From Vibrio campbellii CAIM 519 = NBRC 15631 = ATCC 25920 (lineage in GTDB: Bacteria > Pseudomonadota > Gammaproteobacteria > Enterobacterales > Vibrionaceae), in NCBI RefSeq assembly GCF_002163755.1, contig NZ_CP015864.1:124001-188000 (forward strand): a stretch of DNA of 64,000 nucleotides, read 5' to 3'. A program made the position numbers and the translations under genes. The notes beneath the pieces are model-generated. The model saw only the letters and a program-made list of their open reading frames with translations, did no database searches and was not told the origin of the DNA. Below are positions 26,335-33,739 of the stretch, in pieces (position 1 is the first letter of the stretch; the number at the start of each line of letters is the position of its first letter).

Positions 26335-26460
26335 GCGAAGTCTCTTTGTAGGAATGGCTTTGCTAGCAGTTCAGCATAAGCAATTACGACTCTCAATATG
26401 GTTAGACTACTTCATGAGCTGAACTCCGAGTAAGTTTATGCTCGTAAAAGCGAACTTCGT
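26335..26460 (+). ncRNA. Candidate structured RNA upstream of the 50-aa gene
   Basis: CGAAGT (26336-26341) pairs with ACTTCG (26454-26459). Inside, AGTTCAGC (26368-26375) pairs perfectly with GCTGAACT (26418-26425), and CGAG/CTCG (26427-26430 with 26441-26444) makes a third stem: a branched fold. It is either a small RNA or the leader of the gene at 26612. A hairpin GCCTT...AAGGC follows. Confidence 0.35.
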
Positions 26461-26611
26461 CATAGCCCTGTAACGCCTTTAAATATAAGGCTTATCGCAA
26501 CAACAAAAGTTAATCATAACGACAAAAAAACTGATTAGGTTAAGGGTGCGATTTCAGATTAAATACCGCCAACGACTTAAGGTCATAATCTACATAAACA
26601 AGGTATTAAAT

Positions 26612-26764
26612 ATGTTTTCAATCGGTGACGTAGTAGTAGCTACTAAAGGTATCGATCTAGGTGAAATGGTTGTTACAGGTCTGAGCAGCGGCGGCTTCTA
26701 TGTACGCGTTCAAGCTGGTGAAGCAACTCTGACTTACCCAGCTAAAGATGTTAAGAAAGCATAA
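26612..26764 (+). CDS. Small beta-rich protein (50 aa)
   Basis: A 50-residue protein, MFSIGDVVVATKGIDLGEMVV..., ending KDVKKA. The glycine-rich beta pattern resembles a small SH3-like or KOW-like barrel. The ATG at 26612 has AAGG before it; the longer frame from 26546 adds 22 residues with no binding site. Codons are those of well-expressed vibrio genes, unlike the AT-rich neighbours, and a strong terminator follows. Function unknown. A leader of several hundred bases may control it. Confidence 0.7.
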   Translation: MFSIGDVVVATKGIDLGEMVVTGLSSGGFYVRVQAGEATLTYPAKDVKKA

Positions 26765-26787
26765 TTTAATTTGCTGACTTACAAAAA

Positions 26788-26813
26788 AGGTAGCTCTCGA
26801 GCTGCCTTTTTTT
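26788..26813 (+). terminator. Terminator after the 50-aa gene
   Basis: AGGTAGCTC-tc-GAGCTGCCT with one G-T pair, followed by seven T. Confidence 0.85.
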
Positions 26814-26913
26814 ATGCTTATAATTCCTTCCTAAATTCCTACTTTATTTCGTTCTGAATTATATTTAATCGAATTTAATATGTTTGGTTAATATATTGGT
26901 GATCTCGTCATTT

Positions 26914-26927
26914 TTGACTCATATCAA
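26914..26927. promoter_or_regulatory. FNR-like site, distal
   Basis: TTGACTCATATCAA differs by one base from the FNR consensus TTGAT-N4-ATCAA. It lies about 200 bases upstream of the peroxidase gene, in a gap of about 350 bases with no ORF. Confidence 0.55.
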
Positions 26928-27036
26928 TAAAAGTTGCGGTTTTAAGTTGTTGTTTTTATGTTGTATTTTTCACTTATTGCCCCAAGTGTCTGTTTTTACG
27001 AACTTTAGATGTTAAATTCGTTGCTCATCTAAATAT

Positions 27037-27050
27037 TCGATTAATATCAA
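27037..27050. promoter_or_regulatory. FNR-like site, proximal
   Basis: TCGATTAATATCAA also differs by one base from the FNR consensus. Its centre is about 30-35 bp before an AT-rich -10-like region (27068-27076), which suits a class II activator site for the peroxidase gene. Confidence 0.55.
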
Positions 27051-27121
27051 TTCCTTTTTCCCATTTTTAAAAATATCACCATTTCAATAACTTTGGCCCC
27101 AACTGATGTAGGGGAACAGTG

Positions 27122-28528
27122 ATGAGTAAAAAGAAAATAACGCTAGGGATTGTAGGAGTTGGCTTGGTGGCGTACTTCGGTACTGTCTATATGGTTAACC
27201 AAGACGATAAAAAAGTGGCTCAAAAAAATCTGAAGAAATTTAGTTCGTTAGATCAATCGACACTGGATTATCGAGCGATGAAGGTATTGGCGGATAAAGG
27301 TTGTGGCTATTGTCATACGCCGAGCAGTGAAATGCCTTTCTATTCTGAAATGCCAGTGGCAAAACAAATTATGGAAGCGGATGTAAAAGTGGCCATGCGT
27401 CACTTTGACATGACAAACTTGCTGGATGACGTGAAGCAGAACGATCCAGTTTCTGAAGTGGCTTTGGCTCGTCTTGAGAAGGTGCTCTACGACGATTCTA
27501 TGCCGCCAGCGATTTACCTGACCATGCACTGGTCTGCAAGGATGTCAAAAGATGAAAAACACATGCTACTGAAATGGATTCGTGAAAAGCGTGCTGAGCG
27601 CCACGCACAATCGCCAGTATCTGAAGAACGTAAAACCAAAGTTCTACAACCAATTTACACTACGTTTGAAACCGACGCAGACAAGGCTGAACTGGGTAAG
27701 GTGCTTTACCACGACACACGACTTTCAGGCGACAATACTGTCTCATGTGCATCATGTCACAGCCTTGACACAGGCGGCGTGGACCGACTCGTAACGTCTG
27801 TTGGTATTCATGGCCAAGTGGGTGGCATCAACGCGCCAACCGTGTTTAATGCTGTGTACAACAAGCTGCAATTCTGGGATGGTCGTGCCGCGGATCTGCA
27901 AGACCAAGCGGGTGGTCCTCCGTTTAACCCGATTGAAATGGGCTCTATGGATTGGGATGAAATCGTCGATAAGTTAAGCCAAGACCCAGACATGGTGGCG
28001 ATGTTCCAAAAGGTTTACTCAGGTGAGATTAATGGCAACAACATTACGGATGCGATTGCCGAATTTGAGAAAACCCTAACCACACCAAACAGCCGCTTCG
28101 ACCAATACATGATGGGTGATACAAAGGCGCTGGACTCGCACGAGAAATACGGTTTGATGCTGTTCAAGAATTACGATTGTCAAACCTGTCACGCGGGTGA
28201 AGCGATGGGTGGTGAAACGTTTGAAACCATGGGCATGAAAGCGGATTACTTTGCGGACCGTGGTACCGACATGACGGATGCAGACCTTGGTCGTTACAAC
28301 TTCACTGGTAACAAAGAAGACAAACATAAGTTCAAAGTGCCAACCTTGCGCAACATTGAACTGACAGCACCATACTTCCATGATGGCCATGCTGATACGC
28401 TAGAAAAAGCCATTTACGACATGGGTAAATACCAAGTCGGAGTAGAAATGTCGGATGAAGAAGTGGATGCCATCAAAGCGTTCTTGAAAACACTGACGGG
28501 TGATTATGAAGGCCGTCCTTTAAGTTAA
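27122..28528 (+). CDS. Tri-heme cytochrome c/quinol peroxidase, YhjA-like
   Basis: A 468-residue periplasmic enzyme anchored by an N-terminal membrane helix (about 6-25) that reduces hydrogen peroxide. Three CxxCH haem sites are present: CGYCH at 61-65, CASCH at 209-213 and CQTCH at 353-357. The extra N-terminal haem domain before a MauG/CcpA-type di-haem module is the E. coli YhjA arrangement, which takes electrons from quinol. The ATG at 27122 follows AGGGGAACAGTG. FNR-like sites upstream match the known FNR control of yhjA, pointing to peroxide respiration at low oxygen. Single gene with terminator. Confidence 0.9.
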   Translation: MSKKKITLGIVGVGLVAYFGTVYMVNQDDKKVAQKNLKKFSSLDQSTLDYRAMKVLADKGCGYCHTPSSEMPFYSEMPVAKQIMEADVKVAMRHFDMTNLLDDVKQNDPVSEVALARLEKVLYDDSMPPAIYLTMHWSARMSKDEKHMLLKWIREKRAERHAQSPVSEERKTKVLQPIYTTFETDADKAELGKVLYHDTRLSGDNTVSCASCHSLDTGGVDRLVTSVGIHGQVGGINAPTVFNAVYNKLQFWDGRAADLQDQAGGPPFNPIEMGSMDWDEIVDKLSQDPDMVAMFQKVYSGEINGNNITDAIAEFEKTLTTPNSRFDQYMMGDTKALDSHEKYGLMLFKNYDCQTCHAGEAMGGETFETMGMKADYFADRGTDMTDADLGRYNFTGNKEDKHKFKVPTLRNIELTAPYFHDGHADTLEKAIYDMGKYQVGVEMSDEEVDAIKAFLKTLTGDYEGRPLS

Positions 28529-28583
28529 GCTGAGGCATCACCGACAAGTTTTTTATCGCTAAATCGATAGACGTCGCAATCAA

Positions 28584-28612
28584 GACCACCTTTGACTAAG
28601 GTGGTCTTTTTT
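28584..28612 (+). terminator. Terminator after the peroxidase gene
   Basis: GACCACCTT-loop-AAGGTGGTC, nine perfect pairs, then six T. Confidence 0.9.
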
Positions 28613-28643
28613 ATGGAAGAAATTCAATCAAATAGGGATAGTT

Positions 28644-29006
28644 ATGATTGATCATTTTGAAATTAAGGTTGTGGATGTTAACGCCTGTGTCGGTTTTTAC
28701 TCCAAGGTGCTTACCCCTTTGGGCATAGAGTTAAAATGGTCGGACGAAGCAGCGGCAGGCTTTGGGTTAGTTGGTGAACCCAATACGCGCTTCCTGATAG
28801 AAAAGGGGGCTCAAAGTGCCCCTTGCCACATTGCGTTTAAAGCGAATGACAAAGCGTCCGTCGAGGCCTTTCATAAAGCAGGTATTGAGGCTGGTTTTAC
28901 TTGTCATGGTGAGCCTGGCTTGCGTGAACACTATGCGCCAAATTACTACGCAGCTTTTCTTCATGATCCTGATGGCAACAACATCGAAGCGGTGGTTTAT
29001 TTATAG
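28644..29006 (+). CDS. VOC-family (glyoxalase-like) protein
   Basis: A 120-residue vicinal-oxygen-chelate fold protein starting MIDHFEIKVVDVNACVGFYSKVL, with paired beta-alpha-beta modules and metal-site candidates His4, and Glu in NNIEAVV at the end. The substrate is unknown; the family includes lyases, dioxygenases and resistance proteins. It is the first of three short-spaced enzyme genes (with GNAT and Nudix) on the same strand. Confidence 0.85.
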   Translation: MIDHFEIKVVDVNACVGFYSKVLTPLGIELKWSDEAAAGFGLVGEPNTRFLIEKGAQSAPCHIAFKANDKASVEAFHKAGIEAGFTCHGEPGLREHYAPNYYAAFLHDPDGNNIEAVVYL

Positions 29007-29132
29007 GGCGTTAATTATAGGATTATCCAGTGGGCATTTACTGATCAAACGGCCGTTAAGACATTGGTTTTACGATCAAGATAGCTGATAATCGTGCTCC
29101 TATTTCATCCCTATAAAAAGAACGAAAATACT

Positions 29133-29648
29133 ATGAAAGTTGTCGTCACAAAGGCACAAAAACAGCACGCTCAAGGCATTACCGAAGTTCTCAATCCCAT
29201 CATAGAAGAGGGCTTATACACGATTCTCGATACAACCTATACCCCAGAAGAGGAAGAAGGCTTCATTGAAAGTTTTCCTGAAACGGGCGTGTTCAATGTG
29301 GCATTGAATGTAAAAGAAGGGAACGAGGAAGACAGTGCCGTGCTCGGTTTCCAAAACGTAGAGCCTTTCGCCAGTTATACCAAGGCATTCGCTCATGTGG
29401 GTATTATCGGTACGTTCGTCGATGCCAAGTGCCGTCGACAAGGTGTCGCGTCAGCGTTGTTCACCGCCACCTTTGCTGATGCGAAGTCCAAAGGCTATGA
29501 AAAGTTGTTTGCTTATGTCCGAGAGGACAACCCCAACGCGCTCGCAACGTATCTAAAACATGGCTTTGAAGTGGTTGGTACCGCTAAGAAGCACGCAAAG
29601 GTTAACGGCCACTACATCAATGAAGTCATGATCGAGAAGTTTCTCTAA
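29133..29648 (+). CDS. GNAT-family N-acetyltransferase
   Basis: A 171-residue acetyltransferase using acetyl-CoA. The CoA-binding motif A is seen as VDAKCRRQGVASALF and motif B near EKLFAYVREDNPNALATYLKHGF. The ATG at 29133 (MKVVVTKAQKQ) starts the fold at the usual place. A longer frame from a GTG at 29094 adds 13 residues. No strong ribosome binding site precedes either. Acceptor substrate unknown; sequence features resemble phosphinothricin-acetyltransferase-like enzymes. Confidence 0.85.
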   Translation: MKVVVTKAQKQHAQGITEVLNPIIEEGLYTILDTTYTPEEEEGFIESFPETGVFNVALNVKEGNEEDSAVLGFQNVEPFASYTKAFAHVGIIGTFVDAKCRRQGVASALFTATFADAKSKGYEKLFAYVREDNPNALATYLKHGFEVVGTAKKHAKVNGHYINEVMIEKFL

Positions 29649-29667
29649 CGCTTAGAAAGAAAGCAAA

Positions 29668-30066
29668 ATGCATAAGTCAGCAGGTATCATCATTAAAGAC
29701 GGCGCGTTGTTAGTGCTGCGATCAAAAGGCAAAGACACCTTCTATGCGCCGGGCGGAAAACTAGATAGTGGCGAAACACCAGAGCAAGCGTTATGTCGCG
29801 AACTGCGAGAAGAAGTAAGCATTGTCGTTGCGGAAGATGCCTTAACGTTGTTTGGTCGCTTTGAGGCGCCTGCACACGATAAAGACGGCATTACTTTGGT
29901 TATGGATGTGTTCTTCGTAAATGATTATTCGGGCGAGGTGGTTGCCAGTAACGAAATTGAAGAATGCCAATGGGTAGATTCTTCAAACGTGGATGACATC
30001 GCGATAAGCACAATTTTCCGCAATGAGGTTTTCCCACGCTTGGTTGAGCAAGGGTTAGTAAAATAA
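29668..30066 (+). CDS. Nudix hydrolase
   Basis: A 132-residue Nudix enzyme that hydrolyses nucleoside diphosphates linked to another group. The Nudix box is present as GKLDSGE-x7-REL-REE-VSI (about residues 31-54), with the metal-binding Glu residues; the Gly near its end is replaced by Ser. The start follows AGAAAG. It lies 19 bases after the GNAT gene, so co-transcription is likely. Substrate not determined; candidates include oxidised or damaged nucleotides. Confidence 0.88.
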   Translation: MHKSAGIIIKDGALLVLRSKGKDTFYAPGGKLDSGETPEQALCRELREEVSIVVAEDALTLFGRFEAPAHDKDGITLVMDVFFVNDYSGEVVASNEIEECQWVDSSNVDDIAISTIFRNEVFPRLVEQGLVK

Positions 30067-30234
30067 CGCTAAATCTCGGCCAGAATAAAAACGCCCACAA
30101 TGCCGATCATACTTTAAGCTTTCCACATGGTTGGTTAGCACAATCACTTGTTGGTGAGCTGACGCAAATCCAAGGGACATCCTCTTGCGTGAAAGTTTTG
30201 GATAGTCCTGCTTACTGGTAAGGTTACCTGCAAC

Positions 30235-30260
30235 AAAAAACGGAGCTCGAAAGCTCCGTT
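30235..30260 (-). terminator. Terminator of the beta-lactamase gene
   Basis: AACGGAGCT...AGCTCCGTT, nine pairs, followed on the minus strand by TTTTTT. Confidence 0.85.
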
Positions 30261-30279
30261 ATTTAATATCTAGCGAGTG

Positions 30280-31131
30280 TTAAATAGTATTGTACTCATC
30301 CAGTATTAACTGGCTCACTTGAGCGATAACCTGATCGCGCGCCTGCAAGGATAAATCGGTTTCAGTAATGTAAATGCTGATGTAGACCGGTTTATGATTC
30401 TCTTTCCAGATCATTGCCGTGATGCCACGTGATCCAAAGCCCCCTGCACCAGAACGATCGGCAATCGACCAACCCTTTGGTAACACAGAGCGCATCAAAG
30501 AATCAGAGACTTTGTTATCCTGCATCCAGATTTTTAATTGAATGCGTGATTCGTAGGATAGCGCGTCACCTTCTAACAACGTATGCAGCGTATTTACCAT
30601 GGCATTAGGTGTTGTGGTGTCTCGCTTGTCGCCCGGGTTCGCCTCGTTCAGTCTTGGTTCAAAACGGTCAAGGCGCGTTGCTTTATCACCGATAGAACGC
30701 AAGAACGTAGTGACACCGCGTGGACCCCCAATGCTACGCAAAACAATGTTGGCTGCGGTATTGTCGCTCATCAGCATTGCGGCTTCACAAGCATGTTCAA
30801 TACGCGTTGTTTGACCTGCCATACGATCCATTACTGGTGACCAAACCACCATATTGCGCTCTTCCACTTTGGCAGTGGCGTTTTTATCGAGCTTTTCATC
30901 ATCCATGTCTCTAAGCATCGTTGCACATGCAAGCGTTTTGAATGTGCTCATCATCGGGAAGCGCTCGTCGCCTCTATAGTCCCAATGCTCATCGGTTTGA
31001 GTATCCCAGACAGACACACCGATTCGACCCGAAATATGCTCTTCAATCGCGGAGATGTCTTCATTAAGTTTGGCGGCGTACGTTGCATTTGAACAGGCTA
31101 ACAGTCCAAGTAGCAGAAATAGCTTTTTCAT
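30280..31131 (-). CDS. blaCARB: Class A carbenicillinase, CARB family (RSG type)
   Basis: A 283-residue periplasmic serine beta-lactamase that hydrolyses penicillins such as carbenicillin and ampicillin. The signal peptide (1-19) ends TYA. Catalytic motifs are S62-T-F-K65, S122-D-N124, E158 in RFEPRLNEA and R226-S-G228 in place of the usual KTG. The R-(S/T)-G triad marks the carbenicillinases; RSG is the form found in intrinsic vibrio CARB-17-like enzymes. Length is normal and all active-site residues are intact, so it should be functional. It stands alone with no integron or insertion sequence, which fits a chromosomal intrinsic gene. Confidence 0.95.
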   Translation of the reverse strand: MKKLFLLLGLLACSNATYAAKLNEDISAIEEHISGRIGVSVWDTQTDEHWDYRGDERFPMMSTFKTLACATMLRDMDDEKLDKNATAKVEERNMVVWSPVMDRMAGQTTRIEHACEAAMLMSDNTAANIVLRSIGGPRGVTTFLRSIGDKATRLDRFEPRLNEANPGDKRDTTTPNAMVNTLHTLLEGDALSYESRIQLKIWMQDNKVSDSLMRSVLPKGWSIADRSGAGGFGSRGITAMIWKENHKPVYISIYITETDLSLQARDQVIAQVSQLILDEYNTI

Positions 31132-31454
31132 TATTGATTTTCTTAGTGTTATTTATTTCGGTTCACACTCAGGCGAATGTAGTCGAACTATAGCGAGTTA
31201 ATACTCTAATGACTGTTAGATTATTGTCTTTTTTCTGTAGGAATCTTTTCATACACCAAGCTTTCCCCGTTTTTACGCTGATTGACGTAGCTTTGTGGGC
31301 ACGTAATGGCTTTGGTATCAGATGTCTACTTGGTCTTAATGTGATAAAGGGTTCCTTTATGAGGTGTAGAGGTACAGCCCAGTTCGCCAATTTTTGTTCT
31401 TCAACATCCTCGCGATTTCATTGATATCCTATTCTTACCTATTACTTCCGAATC
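31132..31454. other. Gene-free gap between blaCARB and the LysR gene
   Basis: Overlapping frames on both strands (31169-31424) have no ribosome binding sites and no recognisable content. The part next to 31131 would hold the beta-lactamase promoter. Confidence 0.4.
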
Positions 31455-32333
31455 TTAAGCCGCGTTGACAGATTCTAGCTTAAGTAGGTGTTCATAGAAG
31501 AGCCCTAGCAACTTGGGTTGTCGTGGATGAAAGGCACTGACAAGAACGATTTCGGTATTGTGTTGGTCGTTATCAACCTGTGTGATACTGATCTTATTAG
31601 AGAAATGTTCCAGACCAGCCCACATAGGAACGAACGATACACCCACATCCTCACTAACCAATTGTGCGATCGCTTCGAGAGAGTCTAAATCGAAAATAGG
31701 AGCCTTTTTAATGCGGTTGTGGATCATGTACTTTTCGGCGATTTGTCCTCCCCAGCACGTAGGATCATAACGAATGTAAGAAGATGCTTGTAAGATCGAC
31801 ATAGGAGAGTCTTTGTATTTTGGGTGATGTATTAGAACTAATGGTTCTGTTCTCAAAGGCAAAGAACGTAATGATTTGGGTAAGCTGGTCGGTGGTTCTA
31901 CCATGATCGCTGCATCAAGTAATCCCTCTTGTAAATCACGGTATAAATCAATCGAATTTCCAGGAATCACTTGGAATGTTGCGTTCGGAGCAGCTAGACG
32001 AATGGACTTTAGTGCTCCAGGGATAAAAGCAGTTAAGGACGTAGAGTTTGCACCCACACGCAACGTGCCACTCAGACCTGAATCTTGTACAGAATCAACC
32101 AGTATTCGAACATCCTGTAATAGACGTTTAACTTTCGGTAACAGTGCTAAACAAGCGTCAGTTGGTTGGACTGTACTACCAGCTCGGCTGAACAATTTGC
32201 ATTTAAACTCTGCTTCAAGTGCTTGGATTCTTTGGCTTACTGCGGCTGGTGTGATCATTTGAGATCGTGCAGCACTTGCTATAGAACCTTCTTCCACCAC
32301 TGAAATTAAGCTTTCCAAGAACCGAGTATCCAT
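31455..32333 (-). CDS. LysR-family regulator
   Basis: A 292-residue LysR regulator: N-terminal winged helix (SIASAARSQMITPAAVSQRIQALE, about 18-41) and a two-lobed effector domain. The ATG at 32333 (MDTRFLESLIS) follows AAGGAAAACT and matches the family N-terminus; the longer frame to 32411 has no such site. It is divergent from the LysE gene with 108 bases between, the typical ArgP/LysG-LysE layout, so it probably activates that exporter in response to an amino acid. Confidence 0.9.
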   Translation of the reverse strand: MDTRFLESLISVVEEGSIASAARSQMITPAAVSQRIQALEAEFKCKLFSRAGSTVQPTDACLALLPKVKRLLQDVRILVDSVQDSGLSGTLRVGANSTSLTAFIPGALKSIRLAAPNATFQVIPGNSIDLYRDLQEGLLDAAIMVEPPTSLPKSLRSLPLRTEPLVLIHHPKYKDSPMSILQASSYIRYDPTCWGGQIAEKYMIHNRIKKAPIFDLDSLEAIAQLVSEDVGVSFVPMWAGLEHFSNKISITQVDNDQHNTEIVLVSAFHPRQPKLLGLFYEHLLKLESVNAA

Positions 32334-32441
32334 AGTTTTCCTTACGAATGAACATGCTAAAACATAGTTTTTCTTTTCTATGTGTGATTTTAACATACTG
32401 ACAGCTCGCATTGTTCGTTTTACAGATTATGGAGTTTTACT

Positions 32442-33065
32442 ATGGATTATAACCTTTGGATTGCTTTTTTTATCGCTTGTCTGATGCTTGCTATTTCCCC
32501 CGGAGCGGGTGCCATAAATAGTATGTCTATTGCGATGAAATATGGCCTAAAAACGAGTTTGATAGCGAATTTAGGCCTGCAGTGTGGGAACGTATTTAAT
32601 ATCACAGTTGTTGGTATGGGGCTTGGGGCATTATTAGTCAAGTCAGAAGCGTTATTTTCGGTGATAAAGTGGGTTGGGGTAGGTTATCTGATTTATTTAG
32701 GAATCAAAAAGTTTAGAGAGGTGCGAAATCTTGCTGATAAAGAAGAATCGATAAATACACAAAGCTATTCTAAATTGTTTTTTCAATCGATATTGGTCAA
32801 CATCACTAACCCTAAAAGTATCGTTTTTTTGATTGCACTGTTACCGCAGTTTATTGTTCCTACTTACTCTTATCACGAGCAATTACTGATATTAGGTACG
32901 ACCTTGATTCTCATTGATGGAACTGTGATGTTTGGCTATTCATTGGTTGCTAGTCGTATTGCCAAGTCAGTTCAAGAGCCGAAAAATGCCGTCATATTGA
33001 ATCGAATTTTTGGCAGTATGTTTGTTGGGGCAGGTACTCTACTGGCCTTTGGCAGCAGAAGCTAG
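32442..33065 (+). CDS. LysE/RhtB-family amino acid exporter
   Basis: A 207-residue inner-membrane exporter with about six helices. The family start is seen as ISPGAGAINSMSIAMKYGLKT with the PGA signature, and NPKSIVFLIALLPQF later on. ATGGAGTTTTACT precedes the ATG. It likely exports an amino acid or derivative under the divergent LysR regulator. The substrate is not given by sequence. Confidence 0.9.
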   Translation: MDYNLWIAFFIACLMLAISPGAGAINSMSIAMKYGLKTSLIANLGLQCGNVFNITVVGMGLGALLVKSEALFSVIKWVGVGYLIYLGIKKFREVRNLADKEESINTQSYSKLFFQSILVNITNPKSIVFLIALLPQFIVPTYSYHEQLLILGTTLILIDGTVMFGYSLVASRIAKSVQEPKNAVILNRIFGSMFVGAGTLLAFGSRS

Positions 33066-33095
33066 TATCAGGTGCTGGATGTATACTGCTTAAAA

Positions 33096-33126
33096 AAGGA
33101 GCTGAACCGTCAGCTCCTTCGTTTTT
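33096..33126. terminator. Bidirectional terminator
   Basis: AAGGAGCTGA-accg-TCAGCTCCTT, ten pairs, A-rich before and TTTTT after. It serves the LysE gene and the copper operon, which converge here. Confidence 0.9.
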
Positions 33127-33138
33127 ATAGGCTCTTAT

Positions 33139-33660
33139 TTACAGTTCAATCTTTTTAACCATTCCCGCTTCTGCGTGACCTGGAATGTTACAAGCGAACT
33201 CGACCTTGTTGTCTCCGTGGAAGTGCCACAGTAATTGCTTGGCTTTACCCGGCTCAACCGTGACTGCGTTGCCTGAATCATGCATGTGGTCGCCACTCAT
33301 GTTCTTCATCATTTCACGATGTTCTAGCTGTTCTTTTGTTGAGCCGATGGTGAATTCGTGATTGATTTTACCTATGTTCATCACAACAAACTGCACCACA
33401 TCGTTTGGCTCAATCTTGACATCTTTCTTGAACTTGATCGTCATGTCATCACTCAAGAGTACGTGTACCACTTTATCTGGCTTTGCGCCTTTTGCTGGCA
33501 TACCTACCGCAGACATGCCTGGCATATCCATCATGTTGGAGTGGTCCATTTTGCTGTGGTCCATCTTCATGCTGCCGTGGTCCATGTTTGAATGATCCAT
33601 TTGTGCAAAAGCAGTCGTTGTTGTTAAGGCTAGAGCAAGAGTGATTAGTGTCTTTTTCAT
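33139..33660 (-). CDS. Periplasmic cupredoxin, CopI-like
   Basis: A 173-residue periplasmic blue-copper-type protein. Signal peptide 1-19, then a Met/His-rich region (about 20-55: repeated MDHS, NMDH) that can hold several copper ions, then a cupredoxin domain with ligands H101, C157, H162 and M167 (EFACNIPGHAEAGM). CopI-type proteins give copper tolerance in marine bacteria. AAGGATATAAAAG precedes the ATG. It is the last gene of the copper efflux locus, 79 bases after the pump gene, with a hairpin in the gap. Confidence 0.88.
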   Translation of the reverse strand: MKKTLITLALALTTTTAFAQMDHSNMDHGSMKMDHSKMDHSNMMDMPGMSAVGMPAKGAKPDKVVHVLLSDDMTIKFKKDVKIEPNDVVQFVVMNIGKINHEFTIGSTKEQLEHREMMKNMSGDHMHDSGNAVTVEPGKAKQLLWHFHGDNKVEFACNIPGHAEAGMVKKIEL

Positions 33661-33703
33661 CTTTTATATCCTTGTTTTAATTCATTAGTAATTTGGTTGT
33701 TTC

Positions 33704-33729
33704 CCCCTCAAAACTGAACGTTTGAGGGG
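33704..33729 (-). repeat. Hairpin between pump and cupredoxin genes
   Basis: CCCCTCAAA...TTTGAGGGG, nine pairs around an eight-base loop, no T-run. It may stabilise or separate the two messages. Confidence 0.5.
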
Positions 33730-33739
33730 AAAGTTGGGA

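Noticed and set aside
31169..31424. Overlapping ORFs on both strands between blaCARB and LysR genes
   Set aside because: No ribosome binding sites and no recognisable protein features; probably chance frames.
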